Below the pieces are notes generated by a model. The model was not told the origin of the DNA, made no database searches, and worked only from the letters and a program-made list of their open reading frames with translations. Positions 62,756 to 64,000 of a stretch of 64,000 bases of DNA are shown piece after piece. The stretch comes from Pseudophaeobacter arcticus DSM 23566 (GTDB lineage Bacteria; Pseudomonadota; Alphaproteobacteria; Rhodobacterales; Rhodobacteraceae): positions 2,471,302-2,535,301 of the forward strand of contig NZ_KI421507.1 of assembly GCF_000473205.1 (NCBI RefSeq), given 5' to 3'. The position numbers and the translations under genes are program-made. Position 1 is the first letter of the stretch, and each line of letters opens with the position of its first letter.

Positions 62756-63062
62756 CGGTCGCCCTATTCGTTTGCCGCGCCGCCAGCCGCGGGAGTTTGG
62801 TTATGGTTCAACCCCTACCTGCAGTAGGGGCTGCCAGTCTTGATGTCCCTCGCGTCATGTAGCGCGATTGGATCTGAGTGCAACATCACAGGCAAATCCT
62901 GACAGGCAAATCCTGACAGGCAAATCCTGACAGCGCTTTCCGCCCCAGGATGTAACAGACTAAGCCCACCGTACCAGGTCCAAAACATGGCCCCGTATTT
63001 GGCTCCTTATTTGGCCTGGCATCATTTGGCCCCTTATCCGGCCTGGCATCTTTACCCCGGCC
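62756..63062. other. 307-bp gap between pcm and tolC with repeats
   Basis: No gene is seen. It contains a hairpin CCCCTAC-CTGCA-GTAGGGG (62812-62830), a 14-bp tandem repeat (62889-62930), and a looser group of TTGGCC/TCCGGCC-type repeats at 62995-63060. Part of this must be the tolC promoter. Confidence 0.55.
62889..62930. repeat. Tandem repeat, 3 x 14 bp, upstream of tolC
   Basis: Three exact copies of CAGGCAAATCCTGA are followed by a partial CAG. Exact identity suggests a recent expansion. Confidence 0.93.
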
Positions 63063-63716
63063 TCACAGAGAAAAGGCAGCAGCCCGATCAAATCCAGGCA
63101 TGATTTCGGCGCCCGCATTAAATTCAAAGCGCCAGGAGATCTGGCCTCCCTGCTTATAGCCAACTTTTACCTCGCCCAGCGCGCCGCTCATGAAAATGAC
63201 GGCAATACGCCCCCCATCCTTGAGTTGCTCCAGCAGCGTCGCAGGCAACTCTTCGACGCCGCCCTGCACCATGATGACGTCATAGGGGCCATGTTCAGCA
63301 GCGCCCTCCGCAAGCGGGCCGAGGTGAACAATCGCATTGTCAGCGCCAGCCTCGGACAGTTGCGCCTGCGCCTCTGCAAACATGGTTTCATCTGCCTCGA
63401 CGCCAATCACCATCTCGGCCATCTGCGCCGCAACAGCGGTGGAGTACCCCAACCCGCAGCCCACATCGAGCACCAGCTCATTGCGCTGAATATCCAGCGC
63501 ATCCAGCATCTTTGCCAGGGTACGGACCTCAATCAGGGTGCGGTGCCCCCCAAGATCCATATTCCGATCCGCATAAGCCCCTTCACGCTGCGCGACGGGG
63601 ACAAAATCCTCACGCGCAACAGAAAGCAGAGCTTCGATGATCGGGTATTTGGTCACGTCCGAAGGACGGACCTGTGTGTCAACCATCATGCGGCGACGTT
63701 CGGCAAAGTCAGTCAT
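63063..63716 (-). CDS. pcm: Protein-L-isoaspartate O-methyltransferase family protein
   Basis: The 217-aa SAM-dependent methyltransferase starts MTDFAERRRMMVDTQVRPSDVTKYPIIEALLSVAREDFVP. SAM motif I is LVLDVGCGLGYSTAVAAQMA, then VIGVEADE and VIMVQGGVEELP. Family members repair isoaspartyl residues. The Rhodobacterales form differs from the enterobacterial one in the substrate loop, so repair activity is inferred. tolC follows downstream. Confidence 0.88.
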   Translation of the reverse strand: MTDFAERRRMMVDTQVRPSDVTKYPIIEALLSVAREDFVPVAQREGAYADRNMDLGGHRTLIEVRTLAKMLDALDIQRNELVLDVGCGLGYSTAVAAQMAEMVIGVEADETMFAEAQAQLSEAGADNAIVHLGPLAEGAAEHGPYDVIMVQGGVEELPATLLEQLKDGGRIAVIFMSGALGEVKVGYKQGGQISWRFEFNAGAEIMPGFDRAAAFSL

Positions 63717-63829
63717 AAGCTAAACTCTTTTGTTCAGTCTGTTTACAGGAATTGTGCCATATCACTCCACATACGGCAACGGCCCATAGTGAAGCTGCGG
63801 GTGAATTGCAGCCCCTGTTGCCATGGCAC

Positions 63830-64000
63830 CTATTTCTTTTTCACAAACTTGGTCAAAATAACGATCCGCTGGCCTTCGACACGGCCCTCGATATGCTCGG
63901 GGTTATCCTGCACCAGCGAAATGCCACGCACCGCAGTGCCCCGCTTGGCGGTAAAGCCCGCACCTTTGACCGGCAGATCCTTGATCAGGACGACATTGTC
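63830..64000 (-). CDS. PhnA/YjdM-like protein, 3' part only
   Basis: The window ends inside this gene; the last 56 codons are present. They read DNVVLIKDLPVKGAGFTAK, RGTAVRGISLV and RIVILTKFVKKK, which match the C-terminal domain of PhnA/YjdM proteins. The zinc-ribbon N-terminus would lie beyond the window. Despite the phn name, the role in phosphonate use is doubtful. Confidence 0.8.
   Translation of the reverse strand, partial: DNVVLIKDLPVKGAGFTAKRGTAVRGISLVQDNPEHIEGRVEGQRIVILTKFVKKK

Overview
The window looks like one stretch of chromosome from a marine alphaproteobacterium of the Roseobacter group (Rhodobacteraceae; Phaeobacter, Pseudophaeobacter or Leisingera-like). This rests on the GC-rich codon use, on family content (DUF2842, a Rhodobacterales-type pcm-tolC pair, an adrenodoxin-type ferredoxin, a DUF6280-like protein, IspZ next to FtsY) and on many alphaproteobacterial gene orders (secG-pyrG, hflK-hflC-degP, rpiA-gor). 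Genus is inference. No rRNA, intact tRNA, CRISPR array or insertion sequence was seen.

Layout. 1-4224 is the right end of a prophage-like island: small phage-type hypotheticals, a DUF2303 protein, a CxxC mini-protein, a small serine recombinase and a PrtN-like DNA-binding protein whose start overlaps the recombinase stop. 4225-4544 is an AT-rich boundary. 4545-28942 is core chromosome: a glutathione transferase, ispZ, an EamA transporter, ftsY, a lysoplasmalogenase, xseA, purD, a bestrophin, a PAS-LuxR regulator, ferredoxin, a lipoprotein, a Crp/Fnr regulator, a nuclease, degP, hflC/hflK, gor, rpiA, a GST-sdaA pair, a DMT transporter and thiN. 29082-44336 holds a very acidic 784-aa protein, purA, a three-gene cobalt nitrile hydratase cluster, secG, pyrG, class I aldolase, a LysR/HIBADH divergent pair, a crotonase, an SMP-30-type protein and a HisC-like aminotransferase. 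44517-50224 has a class V aminotransferase, an MsbA-like exporter, a TIGR04283-type glycosyltransferase and ygfZ. 50279-57033 is the most interesting block. The rest carries efp, cobQ, a PopZ-like protein, tolC, pcm and a truncated PhnA/YjdM gene.

The block at 50279-57033 is a tightly packed minus-strand operon of six genes facing a DeoR-type regulator. It encodes a periplasmic binding protein, a fused two-domain permease, an ATPase, a metallo-beta-lactamase-fold hydrolase, a histidine phosphatase and a HAD phosphatase whose C-terminus resembles the 3'-phosphatase half of T4 polynucleotide kinase. Every junction abuts or overlaps. I infer import of an organophosphate, possibly a nucleic-acid breakdown product, followed by stepwise dephosphorylation. 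The substrate is unknown.

A second theme is structural. At least twelve intergenic spots carry short head-to-tail repeats with an 11-22 bp period, and three genes carry in-frame equivalents. The copies differ in sequence between loci, so this looks like a recurrent local duplication process rather than a dispersed repeat family. Other notable signals are a perfect 36-bp palindrome upstream of the glycosyltransferase gene, paired inverted repeats upstream of degP, two hairpin-rich intergenic regions, and a possible tRNA relic between secG and pyrG.
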